Origin: Nematostella vectensis
Taxonomy: Eukaryota > Cnidaria > Anthozoa > Actiniaria > Edwardsiidae
NCBI RefSeq assembly: GCF_932526225.1
Contig: NC_064043.1
Location: 2,129,501-2,193,500 of the forward strand
Reading direction: 5' to 3'
Length of the DNA: 64,000 bases
The notes beneath the pieces are model-generated. The model was not told the origin of the DNA and made no database searches. It saw only the letters and a program-made list of their open reading frames with translations. Every line of letters starts with the position of its first letter. Position 1 is the first letter of the stretch. This document shows positions 1 to 10,837 of the stretch, one piece after another. The position numbers and the translations under genes are program-made.

Positions 1-405
1 ATGATTCTGTCATTCGTATAGATAATTTGCCTCGTATACGTATTAGGTTTATTGCCAGGACCTGGTGAAAGAATCTTAAGTCTAAAGTAATGTTTTAGGA
101 CTGAGCTTTTTAATTTATTATAGTAGAAATAAATAAAAAATAGGAAAAGAAACCGGGGCAATCACGAAGTCGCCTTTGGCCACTTATGCAACACCACAAA
201 GAAAGGTTTGAAAAATGACGAGATTAATCCACCATAATTCATCTCACTTCGTACATCTTCAGCAATACAAACATGCTGAAAATTAGCGTACCGCAAATGG
301 AGTTAATGGAACATTTTGTCAAAAAGTCTCCCAAAAGTCTACACATTTATTATTACCCGGGAAAACCGACAAAAATAGGTGTCTAATAAGTTAGTTTAGT
401 GTACT
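1..405. other. Left edge, no gene seen
   Basis: AT-rich sequence with no coding exon I can support. If the minus-strand gene next to it ends at 406-408, this stretch would be its 3' untranslated or flanking region. No repeat or RNA gene is evident. Confidence 0.4.
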
Positions 406-3400
406 TTAAAATGAAACCGCGAAGCCGTGAGAAGGAATCAAGAAATATAAAACTAGCAAATCGAAACAAAAACGTTCATCCTGTAGCTTTTTCTAGGAAA
501 AAAACAAATAAATGAAATGTTAACGAAAATAGAAAGAAAATCACTTGAGGCAATGAAAAAAAAATTCTAAAATAAGGAACCATAAAATATGGAACAATAA
601 TCTCACATTTTGTACTTTTTGTAAAAAAATAATAAACCAGAAATTAAGACTTTTAAAGTCCATTATAAATACCTTGCGAGCGTTGCGTTTCACGCTACGG
701 TTGGCATAGTACGCCATGGCCTTTCTGCGTGACAAGCGAAGCTTTAGTTCCTGAGCTAATCCTACTTCGTGAATACTTGACGATCTACGAGATCTCGCTT
801 TCACTTCGACGCTCAAAAAATCACCTGACTTTTCGCTCCCCATTCCAGACGGCGATGGATAATTTCTATTTGACAAAGTCTGCAATTGTCGATCACAGAC
901 TTGCCGTTCTAGTGGGATTCTACGAGAGTCTTTTTTCCGCCATCGACCCTCGCCATGACAACTTGTCTGACAACTCAAGAGTTGATCTTTGTTTCAGATT
1001 TGTGGAAACTCTTCGTGTCAATACATTAACCCTCTTTTTCATTTAAGCACTTTATGAGTTCCGGACTGCGGACGTAATATATTTGACTTGAAAGCCAAAG
1101 CCATTATTTAGTGACGTTTTGTTTTTAGAATTGCGTGTTAGCGCCAAGACTGCCAGTGCTACCCTCACAGTGTGAAATCACTGCATTTTCATTCGAAAAC
1201 CAGCGAGATATTTAATTACGTCTTTTCGTCGTTAAAGAGACACGACGTTTGCGCCTCCATCTTTCTATTTTGTCTCAATTTTTATTTTTATTTTTTACCT
1301 TCTAACTCAACGTTCAAAGCAAACACATAACTCATATTCAGTCCAAGACTTTGAAGGATTTCCCGATTCTATTGCCAGAGTGTGACGTTAATCAATGTGA
1401 ATTTCCACAACATCTGTGGGAAATGATGACTAATATTGACATTCTTTCTGATGGGAAAGAGGGCCGCTTTTCATTGGTTGGCGGTTGTTGATAAAAGTAC
1501 TTTAGTACTTAGGAAAAAGCAAGGAAATTGGTCGTGATTTCATGTATGTATTTAACGCTTGACTACTGAAAAGACGGAGATCAAAGAAGCATTATAGCCG
1601 CTCAAAGCTATGTTCGTAATATAATGTAATTAAAGCCATGTTCGTAATATAATGTAATTAAAGCCATGTTCGTAATATAATGTAATTAAAGCCATGTTCG
1701 TGATATAATGTAATTAAAGCCATGTTCGTGATATAATGTAATTAAAGCCATGTTCGTAATATAATGTAATCAAAGCCATGTTCGTGATATAATGTAATTA
1801 AAGCCATGTTCGTAATATAATGTAATTAAAGCCATGTTCGTAATATAATGCGATCAAAGCCATGTTTGTAAATAAGGTAATTAAAGCCATGTTCGTGATA
1901 TAATGTAATCAAAGCCATGTTCGTAATATAATGTAATCAAAGCCATGTTCGTAATATAATGTAATCAAAGCCATGTTCGTAATATAATGTAATCAAAGCC
2001 ATGTTCGTGATATAATGTAATCAAAGCCATGTTCGTAATATAATGTAACCAAAGCCATGTTCGTAATATAATGTGATCAAAGCCATGTCCGTAATATAAT
2101 GTAATTAAAGCCATGTTCGTAATATAATGTAATTAAAGCCATGTTTGTAATATAATGTGATCAAAGCCATGTTTGTAAATAAGGTAATTAAAGCCATGTT
2201 CGTGATATAATGTAATCAAAGCCATGTTCGTAATATAATGTGATCAAAGCCATGTTCGTAATATAATGCAATTAAAGCCATGTTCGTGATATAATGTAAT
2301 CAAAGCCATGTTCGTAGTATAATATAATCAAAGCCATGTTCGTAATATAATGTAATTAAAGCCATGTTCGTGATATAATGTAATTAAAGCCATGTTCGTA
2401 ATATAATGTAATCAAAGCCATGTTTGTAATATAATGTAATTAAAGCCATGTTCGTGATATAATGTAATCAAAGCCATGTTCGTAATATAATGTAATTAAA
2501 GCCTATTCGTGATATAATGTAATCAAAGCCATGTTCGTAATATAATGTAATCAAAGCCATGTACGTAATATAATGTAATTAAAGCCATGTTCGTAATATA
2601 ATGTAATCAAAGCCATGTTCGTAATATAATGTAATCAAAGCCATGTTCGTAATATAATGTAATTAAAGCCATGTTCGTGATATAATGTAATTAAAGCCAT
2701 GTTCGTGATATAATGTAATCAAAGCCATGTTCGTAATATAATGTAATTAAAGCCATGTTCGTGATATAATGTAATCAAAGCCATGTTCGTAATATAATGT
2801 AATCAAAGCCATGTTCGTAATATAATGTAATTAAAGCCATGTTCGTGATATAATGTAATTAAAGCCATGTTCGTGATATAATGTAATCAAAGCCATGTTC
2901 GTAGTATAATATAATCAAAGCCATGTTCGTAATATAATGTAATTAAAGCCATGTTCGTGATATAATGTAATTAAAGCCATGTTCGTAATATAATGTAATC
3001 AAAGCCATGTTTGTAATATAATGTAATTAAAGCCATGTTCGTGATATAATGTAATCAAAGCCATGTTCGTAATATAATGTAATTAAAGCCTATTCGTGAT
3101 ATAATGTAATCAAAGCCATGTTCGTAATATAATGTAATCAAAGCCATGTACGTAATATAATGTAATTAAAGCCATGTTCGTAATATAATGTAATCAAAGC
3201 CATGTTCGTAATATAATGTAATCAAAGCCATGTTCGTAATATAATGTAATTAAAGCCATGTTCGTGATATAATGTAATTAAAGCCATGTTCGTGATATAA
3301 TGTAATCAAAGCCATGTTCGTAATATAATGTAATTAAAGCCATGTTCGTGATATAATGTAATCAAAGCCATGTTCGTAATATAATGTAATTAAAGCCATG

Positions 3401-4148
3401 TTCGTAATATAATGTAATCAAAGCCATGTTCGTAATATAATGTAATTAAAGCCATGTTCGTAATATAATGTAATTAAAGCCATGTTCGTAATATAATGTA
3501 AGAACAACATGTTTTGGATGGGTCATAATGTAGAAGGGGAAAAATGAGGGCAGGGGGGGGGCTTATGAAGAAGGTGGGGGAGGGGAGGGGGATTATCATT
3601 AATATTTCCAGAAAATGGCTCACAACATAGATAAAATGTTGCATAAAGGCAGGCTGCTTATAGTTGCTGTTATGCAGAAAAACAATTAAACACAAGAATC
3701 ATGGAAAAGGTTTCCCATAACATACCTTTAAAGACGAACGAGAACGCTCCTGAAAGAAAGATAAAACACAAAATCCGGTCAGAATATCAGAGCGCAATAA
3801 ATGTTTGAAATATCATATGAAAACGGTCTTTAGAAATAGGACATTTACAAAATAAAACCGCTGACCCACCTTAATTGTTTTGAGCCTGTCGTGCGTCTTT
3901 CGTATTAGTGCCGTAACGAGTAAAGGCGCGGCTACTGCGCTGAGACTTTCCCGCCGAAACTTTTCCAGTTCCACAACACGCCTGGATATTTCCAGCGATG
4001 TCTTCTGCGCCTCTAGACTGGGCTGAATGATGGTGATGCGATCTTTTGGGATCTTTTTCTGCATCACAGGCCGCGGAGGCTTGCCGGCGCGGAATGGCTC
4101 ATTATCGAAGTTAATGTCGATGTCAATGATGGATTTGTCGTACGCCAT
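406..4148 (-). CDS. Unrecognised four-exon gene, basic protein of about 227 aa
   Basis: Exons in reading order are 4148-3870, 3749-3726, 966-673 and, less surely, 492-406. Exon 1 starts with MAYDKSIIDIDINFDNEPFR and ends at a clear donor (AAG|GTGGGT). Exon 2 is a 24-base microexon between TTTCTTTCAG and GTATG that adds ERSRSSLK. Exon 3 follows a TTGTCAG acceptor and ends AAG|GTATTT. All junctions are phase 0, which supports the chain. The last exon begins after TTTCCTAG and gives 28 codons to a TAA. The protein is rich in Lys/Arg/Ser with a helical stretch around residues 45-90. No signal peptide, membrane segment or known domain is visible and I do not recognise the family. Intron 2 (967-3725) contains a 28-bp satellite. 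I am fairly sure of exons 1-3 and unsure of the terminal exon. Confidence 0.5.
1602..3501. repeat. 28-bp tandem repeat, about 68 copies
   Basis: The unit holds AAAGCCATGTTCG, then TAATATAATG or TGATATAATG, then TAATT or TAATC. Two positions vary (A/G after CGT, T/C at the unit end), giving a pattern of unit types. The array has higher-order structure: marker variants GTAGTATAATATAATC (2313, 2900) and AAAGCCTATTCGTG (2498, 3085) recur 587 bp apart, which is 21 units less one base. Variant TTTGTAAATAAGG recurs 307 bp apart (11 units less one base). It lies wholly in intron 2 of the minus-strand gene around it. Confidence 0.95.
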
Positions 4149-7100
4149 GTTATCACAGATTGTTATGATGCTTGCATCATGTTGATACTATGTACTACGA
4201 GAGAGAAGAAGAAAGACAAAAAGAAGTGATCTAGACTAGATTTGGTATAACTAGGATAACTGTATACAAATGATAGAAAAAATAGGCGTTATGTGTAGGC
4301 GTGATGGAATCAGTAAAATAAATCAACACAATGCTGAAAAGGTATGTTTTCACATCAATTTAAATACAGAAAAGTTTTGTAGTAGTTTCGAGCGTTAGCC
4401 CTTCGTCGGAGCAAAAGAAAGGGCTTTGTTTTCATTAATTTAAAATTCGTTTATGTTTTAGCCCAGGTCAGATATAGTATTTTTCTTTTTCTTTTGGAGG
4501 GGGGGGTATTACATTGGAGACCTCCCTATTGCTGTAAAGGCCGATTTAGACGCTACGATTTATGCCTACAACCATCGCATGCGACATGTTTGAGCTTTGA
4601 TTTAGACACTCACGACTTTTCGCTCACGTCTCAAGAAAATCGCATACGAATTTTGTGCTTTGTGAATGATTAGTAATGTGATATCTAGTTTTAAAGCTTT
4701 GTTTACAATATCACAATTCGGTTTTCTTTACAAGGAATTGTCGAATCCACTCAAGTGTAGCGTAGAACCAAAAGCAAACACAAGTTTACACACAAAAGTC
4801 TTTGTCATGTTATCACTAACGACCTGTTACAAATGCTAACAAATCATTGCTAAAATGGCACTTAAAGCATATTAATAAAATTAATTTAATATATAAGATT
4901 AAGCTTACCTGAATTCAAATAAGACGAAAATGTGATGTGAGGAGGAATATTTCACTCTCTTCATTGTGAAATTTGTAGCGTTAAGTTCATTTGAGTAAAG
5001 GGTAGTTTTAAGTTTAGGACAACCACATTCGAGATTGAACCTTTCTGAGCCGATTATCACATCACTTGAACGTTTTGCCTTGTCTGTAAAGGCTTCATTG
5101 AAGAGAATCTACTAATTGCATGCCGATACAGACGACGAGCGAAGTCACATTGATCTTTCCCGCAAGCTTTAGTGGTTGCTCGTTTTGTTGTCTTTTAGCA
5201 ACCTTGATAAACACGGCGTCTAGTCTGCTAAACAAACTTTGATGCAAATCAATTATTTGCTCGCCTTCGGTTTAGTGTACAAGGATTCGTGTAGTGAGCT
5301 AATGGGTGCACAGAAGGCTGGTAAAAACCCGGAGCTCATCAATGCGTGGTTTCCATCCCAACCGAGATGTAACCAGATCTTCTAGACAAAGGCATTTATA
5401 AAATCACTAATTAATCCACCACCCCTAGATTTTAATCAATATAACTAGGCCTTTTTAGACTTGTGCTGTGACATACACCAGTGGACTGGATCACATATAT
5501 GCCATTTCTAGCAAGTGAATATCTTTAACCTAGAAAATAGAATTTTTTTTTACTTGTACATGACTGGACTCATTGATAGGGATGATATGCATAGCTTTTT
5601 TAGAAAAAAATGCCCAAGAAAACATCAGATTCAGGCAAGGTTTTGTAATAAGATTACCTTGACGGTGAATATACAGGAAAAATATCGAAAGTGGGTTGAC
5701 ACTGCTGCTTTGAATTTATAAAGGCAAATACTTTTTAGAATTTGGGCTCCCTGTGGTTTCCCTAATGGTTTTAACATAAAAAATTATCTGTTAGAATATC
5801 AGCCATAACTAAATGGAGGCTTGTTTGTCTATCAAGCAGAATTTGCTTACACTTTTGTATGCACCTAAGCTTGCGAAAAAGGCATTGTTCTCAGGCAGTG
5901 AGGCAAGCATAATTTTTTAGGGTGTGTTGGTAAACACATTGACCCCTCAACCGGCCTGTACCGGCTTTGGGAAGTACCCACAACCCAAAAAATTCATAAA
6001 TGCAAACTAAACACAACAAGATGAAGATACTCAGACATCAGTCTAAGGGATAAATGATCTTGGAGATATGCATCCAACCAAGGTGTTGGCAACTACTCTT
6101 AAGCAAAATAATAGCACAGGTTCTTTGACAAATTTCAAATCGAAAAAGGAAAGAAAAGCAGAATCACCCCTCTCAATAAAACGCTCAAAATACAACACAA
6201 GGGAGAGAGATCAGCAAACACAGCTCAAGACACAAATAGATACCTTTATTCTGATCCTCCAGGTTCATTTCCATGGCCCCAAAACACAATGTCCACTCCT
6301 TGAAGGCTTGTAAAACAACGAAGATGCCTTTACGGATTGGAAAGCATTCTGGGAGATCCAGGGAAAAATTCACTGGGGGAGGGCCAGTCAACACTCCTCT
6401 CCCCAAAGTCAGATGTTTTTTGTATAAGTCTTATCACCCCGAAGCCAAACAAATCAATTCCAGGTCATACAGACCCAGTATAGCAGTGTAAACAATTTTG
6501 GAATCAATTTGGTTTCAGAAAAGACAGCATTTAGGAGAGCTGTGGTGATTCATTAGAAAATTATTTTCTCATCCAGGCAAAGCCAAACAAGAAAAAATCA
6601 TCATGAATCCACCTTTGCTTGCAAATATCCATAAGCAAAGCACTCAATTATTCCCCAAAAGACTTCATGATGTCCTGAGACACTCTCCTAATATGCTCAT
6701 AGCTGTATGTTTGATGAAAAATACAAGCAACCATCAACTTGTGCTGGCTTCAGCACAACGACGAGGGATTAAAAGTGCGGACCGCAAAGCACTGTTGGAA
6801 AGCTTGGATACCGCTGACAAGGTGAAACTGTGTTTGACTTTGACGGGCTGTATAAAACTCAGAATAGGGGGGGAGGTATCTGTTTTTAGTCTGTTTTTTG
6901 TAAATTCAGCTCAAAAATAGCCAGGAGTCAATGGGTTAACTATGCACTTTTATGATCTCTGCGAAATAAAATCCTCATAGGAATTGTGATTTGCGTTAAC
7001 AAATGAAAAGAGCACTTAAAACAATAGCAAACTGCATATATCATGTGCTTTGTTCAGCTAAATAGATAGAATGAATAGTTTTATCGGTTTTATTTATCAC

Positions 7101-8238
7101 GACACAGGGAGCCCATGGAGTAGGCACAGGCATCCCGTGCAAGGCAGTTTCAAGTACAGGTTATGGAATGTAGCACCCGTTATTTACTAGTGTTATGTTA
7201 TAATAACGGGAAGCAGCGAAATCTAATTACCACATAATAAGCACACAATGCACGCAGAGAATATTGATGATTTGGGGAAATTTTCAAGAAGAAAATGTAT
7301 GGTAAGTAAAACGTGTTGTCAGCATCTACACCTCGACCTTAACCGCCTTTTCAAGTAAATTTTTTTAAATTGTTAAGAATAAATAGCAGACGGACAGGAC
7401 AAGTGAATAGGATTACATTAGTAACAATTCCTCTTGAGACAATCACGAAAAATCAATGACCCTTGAAATAATGAATCAAAATCTACAGTTTCGACGATGC
7501 CCGGTAATGGCCGTTCTTATAGTCAATCAAATTTTTAGAAGCTGAACTCTGAGATCCATCAAGCCGGTTTTAAATTTAAACTTAAAAACGTGATATTTTT
7601 AAAACTTCAGTCTATTTTGAAATGTTTCCCGAAAAAACAATGTGTAAAATGAAAATCCATTGGGCTGATGTTATCTATGAGAACTCAAATTAAAAAAAGT
7701 ATTGTTTTGGTGATCATTCATGGCTTCTTGTTTTTATCGACTGAAATAACATCACGGTATATTTGAAGAAAAAGAAGATTATCTTCTTATGTGACATTAT
7801 ATATAAATTATGTTGGTATTCAATATTACAGCAACTGACCAGTAAAACTGAACACAAGAAATGTGTGGAATGTATATTGGCCTCTGACGAATCCACAAGC
7901 GTAGACGTGTTGAGACATGTTTATTCGACTTTGATTGAAACAAACATTGCATACTAATTTTTGACCCTCCCCCTGCAAAAACTCGAGCTACCCAGCAAGT
8001 CATCAAAGGAAACGTAAATATATTCAAGGGGGAGTGTTCATTAAAAACCCTGAGGGGGTGGGGGGGGTGGGGAGGGGGCAAGGGGCGGCGACATTCCCCC
8101 TCAGGATTATTAAACTGACACTCCAGAAAAATAGAAAGGGGTATATCGAATGCTCCGTATTTTTTTTGCACTAAGCTGCATTTGTTTATCACAGGTCACG
8201 TGTTCATGGCGCATGATTAACCATCACAAGTGTGACAA
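4149..8238. other. Intergenic, no supported gene
   Basis: Only short ORFs occur, in AT-rich DNA and without matching splice signals. A stretch at about 4380-4420 carries TTCGAGCGTTAGCCCTTCGT, which from memory resembles a dispersed repeat in anthozoan genomes. A G-rich run at about 8048-8100 is low complexity. The promoter of the gene at 8239 should lie at the right end; CACGTG is at 8197-8202. Confidence 0.4.
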
Positions 8239-9564
8239 ATGGTGAGACGTGCCGTCATCTTGCTGCTCGCACTTTTCGCCGCGCTGACCACGATCTACAT
8301 ACACCAGACATGTAACGACGGCGCGGTCACAAAGGTCAGTCTGATACCACAGGACGCCCACAGTTTCTCCGCACCCGCGAGAACATTACGGCGTGACATA
8401 CTGAAAAAGGGAAAAGATAAGCGACAAAACATTGAGACGGGCTCACGTGAAATTTTACGCAGAAATCCAGAGACGAATGCTGCTGGAATGGAGTCAGTAA
8501 ATCTCACTTCGGGTCGAAAACGCGTGCTTGGAGGGCTAAGACAGGAGGGCATGCCTGCTGGAAAAGGGGAAAAACAATTTCTATACGTGACACAAACAGA
8601 GGAGTGTCTACCTGGACATTTTCTTCGTAAAGACCAGTTAGGACCAGAGGGTGAGACTTACGACTTATTGGTACTGAGCTGGAAAAGCCAGTGCACTGAC
8701 CTGTCCAAACATTACCATAATGTACGGTACTTATACCCGGGCATTAATACCACCTGGTCGACAGGAAGGAACATCTTGTTTGACCAAATCATGGAGGAGC
8801 CTAAGAAATACCTTTATTATATCTTCATGGATGATGATATATTCTTGAATTTCACGGATCCATCTCAAGTGACGTTTAATAGGTCAAGTTTTCTAAACGA
8901 ATTCCTACGTAAAATGGTGCAAAAAAAATGCCAAGTATCTAATGAAATAAGCTCAGGAAATTCTTACCGAGATTTCGAGAAGTTTTTACTGGAGTATTTG
9001 CCAGCTGTGGGGCTGCTTAACTTTTGTTTCGACGGCAGAAAGAAGTGCATATCGACATTTTACCCGGACATCTGGGACTCCTTATGCAGATACCAGGGCC
9101 CTGTTCCTTTCCCTTATGTCTCGTACTCTACATTCGATGCCGCCATCAACGCGTTCCACAGGGATGCAATATCACATTTATTGCCGTACCACGTGACTTA
9201 TGAGAGAGTCAATTGGCAGGAAAGTCAGAAGTACCTTATCCTGGAAGCGGATATCAAATTTCAAGGGCAGGTATTATATAACATGCTGATTACGGGATAC
9301 GGAACAAAACATAGGCCGTACCCGAGGCATATTAACTGGTTACAAAACTGGGAAAAAGTGCTAGATGATCTTAGACCTCAGATCGAGGCTCGTTATCGGA
9401 ATGAAAGCGAGGTTGTGCCATTTCGGTTGTTTAAGCGACGGTTTGATGACTTTCGAAACCCTCTTTCTCCGAAACAGCCAGTAGAGCCGTACAGACACTA
9501 TAGACTGAACTGCACTAGGACCTGCCACCACCAGCCAAACATGTACAGGCTTTACAATGGCTGA
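8239..9564 (+). CDS. Type II membrane glycosyltransferase-like protein, 441 aa, single exon
   Basis: The start sits in a good context (GACAAATGG). A short cytoplasmic MVRR is followed by a hydrophobic anchor (residues about 5-22), then a basic, disordered stem, and a lumenal domain from about residue 115. This is the layout of Golgi type II glycosyltransferases. The acidic motif YYIFMDDDIFL, at about residues 193-203, is a DXD-type metal and nucleotide-sugar site placed after a predicted strand. Several Cys and NxS/T sites (NTT, NFT, NRS, NES) fit a secreted fold. Further GT-A-like features are the pattern DAAINAFHRDAISHLLPYH and an acidic residue in LILEADIKFQ. The sugar and acceptor cannot be told. 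The last seven codons (MYRLYNG) already match the unit of the 48-bp satellite that follows. A polyadenylation signal AATAAA lies at about 10331, so the satellite may be 3' UTR. Confidence 0.65.
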   Translation: MVRRAVILLLALFAALTTIYIHQTCNDGAVTKVSLIPQDAHSFSAPARTLRRDILKKGKDKRQNIETGSREILRRNPETNAAGMESVNLTSGRKRVLGGLRQEGMPAGKGEKQFLYVTQTEECLPGHFLRKDQLGPEGETYDLLVLSWKSQCTDLSKHYHNVRYLYPGINTTWSTGRNILFDQIMEEPKKYLYYIFMDDDIFLNFTDPSQVTFNRSSFLNEFLRKMVQKKCQVSNEISSGNSYRDFEKFLLEYLPAVGLLNFCFDGRKKCISTFYPDIWDSLCRYQGPVPFPYVSYSTFDAAINAFHRDAISHLLPYHVTYERVNWQESQKYLILEADIKFQGQVLYNMLITGYGTKHRPYPRHINWLQNWEKVLDDLRPQIEARYRNESEVVPFRLFKRRFDDFRNPLSPKQPVEPYRHYRLNCTRTCHHQPNMYRLYNG

Positions 9565-10141
9565 TCACCATATATCCACACGCTACCCATGTACAGACTC
9601 TACAATCAACAGGCTACCCATGTACAAACTTTACAATGGATGATCACCTTATATCCACAGGATACCCATGTACCGGCTTTACAATGGCTGATCACCATAT
9701 ATCCACAGGCTTCCCATGTACAGACTTTACAATGGCTGATCACCATATATCCACAGGCTTCCCATGTACAGACTTTACAATGGTTGATCACCATATATCC
9801 ACAGGCTACCCATGTACAGACTTTACAATGGCTGATCACCATATATCCACAGGCTACCCATGTACAGACTTTACAATGGCTGATCACCATATATCCACAG
9901 GCTACCCATGTACAGACTTTACAATGGCTGATCACCATATATCCACACGCTACCCATGTACAGACTTTTCAATGGTTGATCACCATATATCCACAGGCTA
10001 CCCATGTACAGACTTTACAATCAGCAGGCTACCCATGTACAAACTTTACAATGGATGATCACCCTATATCCACAGGATACCCATGTACAGACTTTACAAT
10101 GGATGATCATCAAATAACCACAGGGAACCCATGTAGAGACT
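9540..10141 (+). repeat. 48-bp tandem repeat, about 12 copies
   Basis: Units run from the last codons of the upstream gene to 10141. Each contains CCCATGTACAGACTTTACAA and then a TGATCACCATATATCCACAG-like half. Near both ends are shortened units in which the second half is replaced by a short TCAACAGG or TCAGCAGG link. Because 48 is a multiple of three, several frames stay open on both strands, giving apparent 110-185 aa ORFs with 16-residue periodicity. I regard these as artefacts. Likely part of the 3' UTR of the glycosyltransferase-like gene. Confidence 0.92.
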
Positions 10142-10199
10142 TATAAATGACATGCCCTTTTGTCAGGGATCGCCAGGAAAGCCATAGGAAGTTCAATGT

Positions 10200-10228
10200 A
10201 ATGCCCTGCTCAAAACATGAGCAGGGCA
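10200..10228. other. Perfect 11-bp inverted repeat (hairpin)
   Basis: ATGCCCTGCTC and GAGCAGGGCAT flank a seven-base spacer. It lies about 100 bp before the AATAAA at 10331, so it would be in the 3' UTR of the gene ending at 9564. It could be a structured UTR element or chance. Confidence 0.5.
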
Positions 10229-10639
10229 TGAGTAAACATAATGTTTCAGTGTACGCACATAGATTTTTTTCGTATGGCTGGAATATTCGATCCATTCGCA
10301 GTAATGTTTGCTTGTTAAACATGACCATCTAATAAAGTAAATCAAATATTTTCTTCTAAAAATGTAGATTTTCTCACAAATCATAGCCTATTAGTATCTT
10401 TCTAGATATAACTTTGAGTTTTCTACATAATGTGGCGCAGGAGATGTCTAATGTGAGAGGGGTTTCCCAAAGTTCGATATTGGACCCATTTTTACAATGT
10501 ACTTTCGCTGTCTTTTTTAGCTGCTGGAGGAATTATTGCTTCAATGAGACCAGTGTGGTCTCATTTTTGCGGCCGAGAAAGAAAAGTGTAGGTCCTTTGA
10601 GTATGGTTAGTACGTTGTAAGCTCAACCATAACCCGATA

Positions 10640-10765
10640 CTTGGTCCCATTGTGAGGACGCTTTGACTTTTGGCCTTTTTTTACACAGCTACCGTTTCCG
10701 TCATACGACTTCTGTCTTCCTCGTCATAACTGTCATCTAGACCGTCGGCAAGTCAGCAGCGTAGT
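10640..10765 (-). pseudogene. Partial duplicate of the MS4A-A terminal coding exon
   Basis: Minus-strand reading gives LADGLDDSYDEEDRSRMTET and then VAV and TAA, closely matching the end of the real last exon (LADGLDDSDGEEDRTRKTRT, VAV, stop). Only about 25 codons are kept and no acceptor is obvious. The frame and stop are intact, so it is either a recent duplicate or an alternative terminal segment. Confidence 0.55.
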
Positions 10766-10837
10766 TTGATTTATCTGTGACTTTCATCCGCCATAGATCA
10801 AAAATTGGCCTCATTGTCAGGCGGCGTTGACCTTGTT

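Noticed and set aside
1602..3501. CRISPR-like array
   Set aside because: Direct tandem units without unique spacers, in an animal gene; not CRISPR.
9589..10146. 185-aa ORF with QATHVQTLQWLITIYP repeats
   Set aside because: 48-bp satellite downstream of a stop codon; probably 3' UTR.
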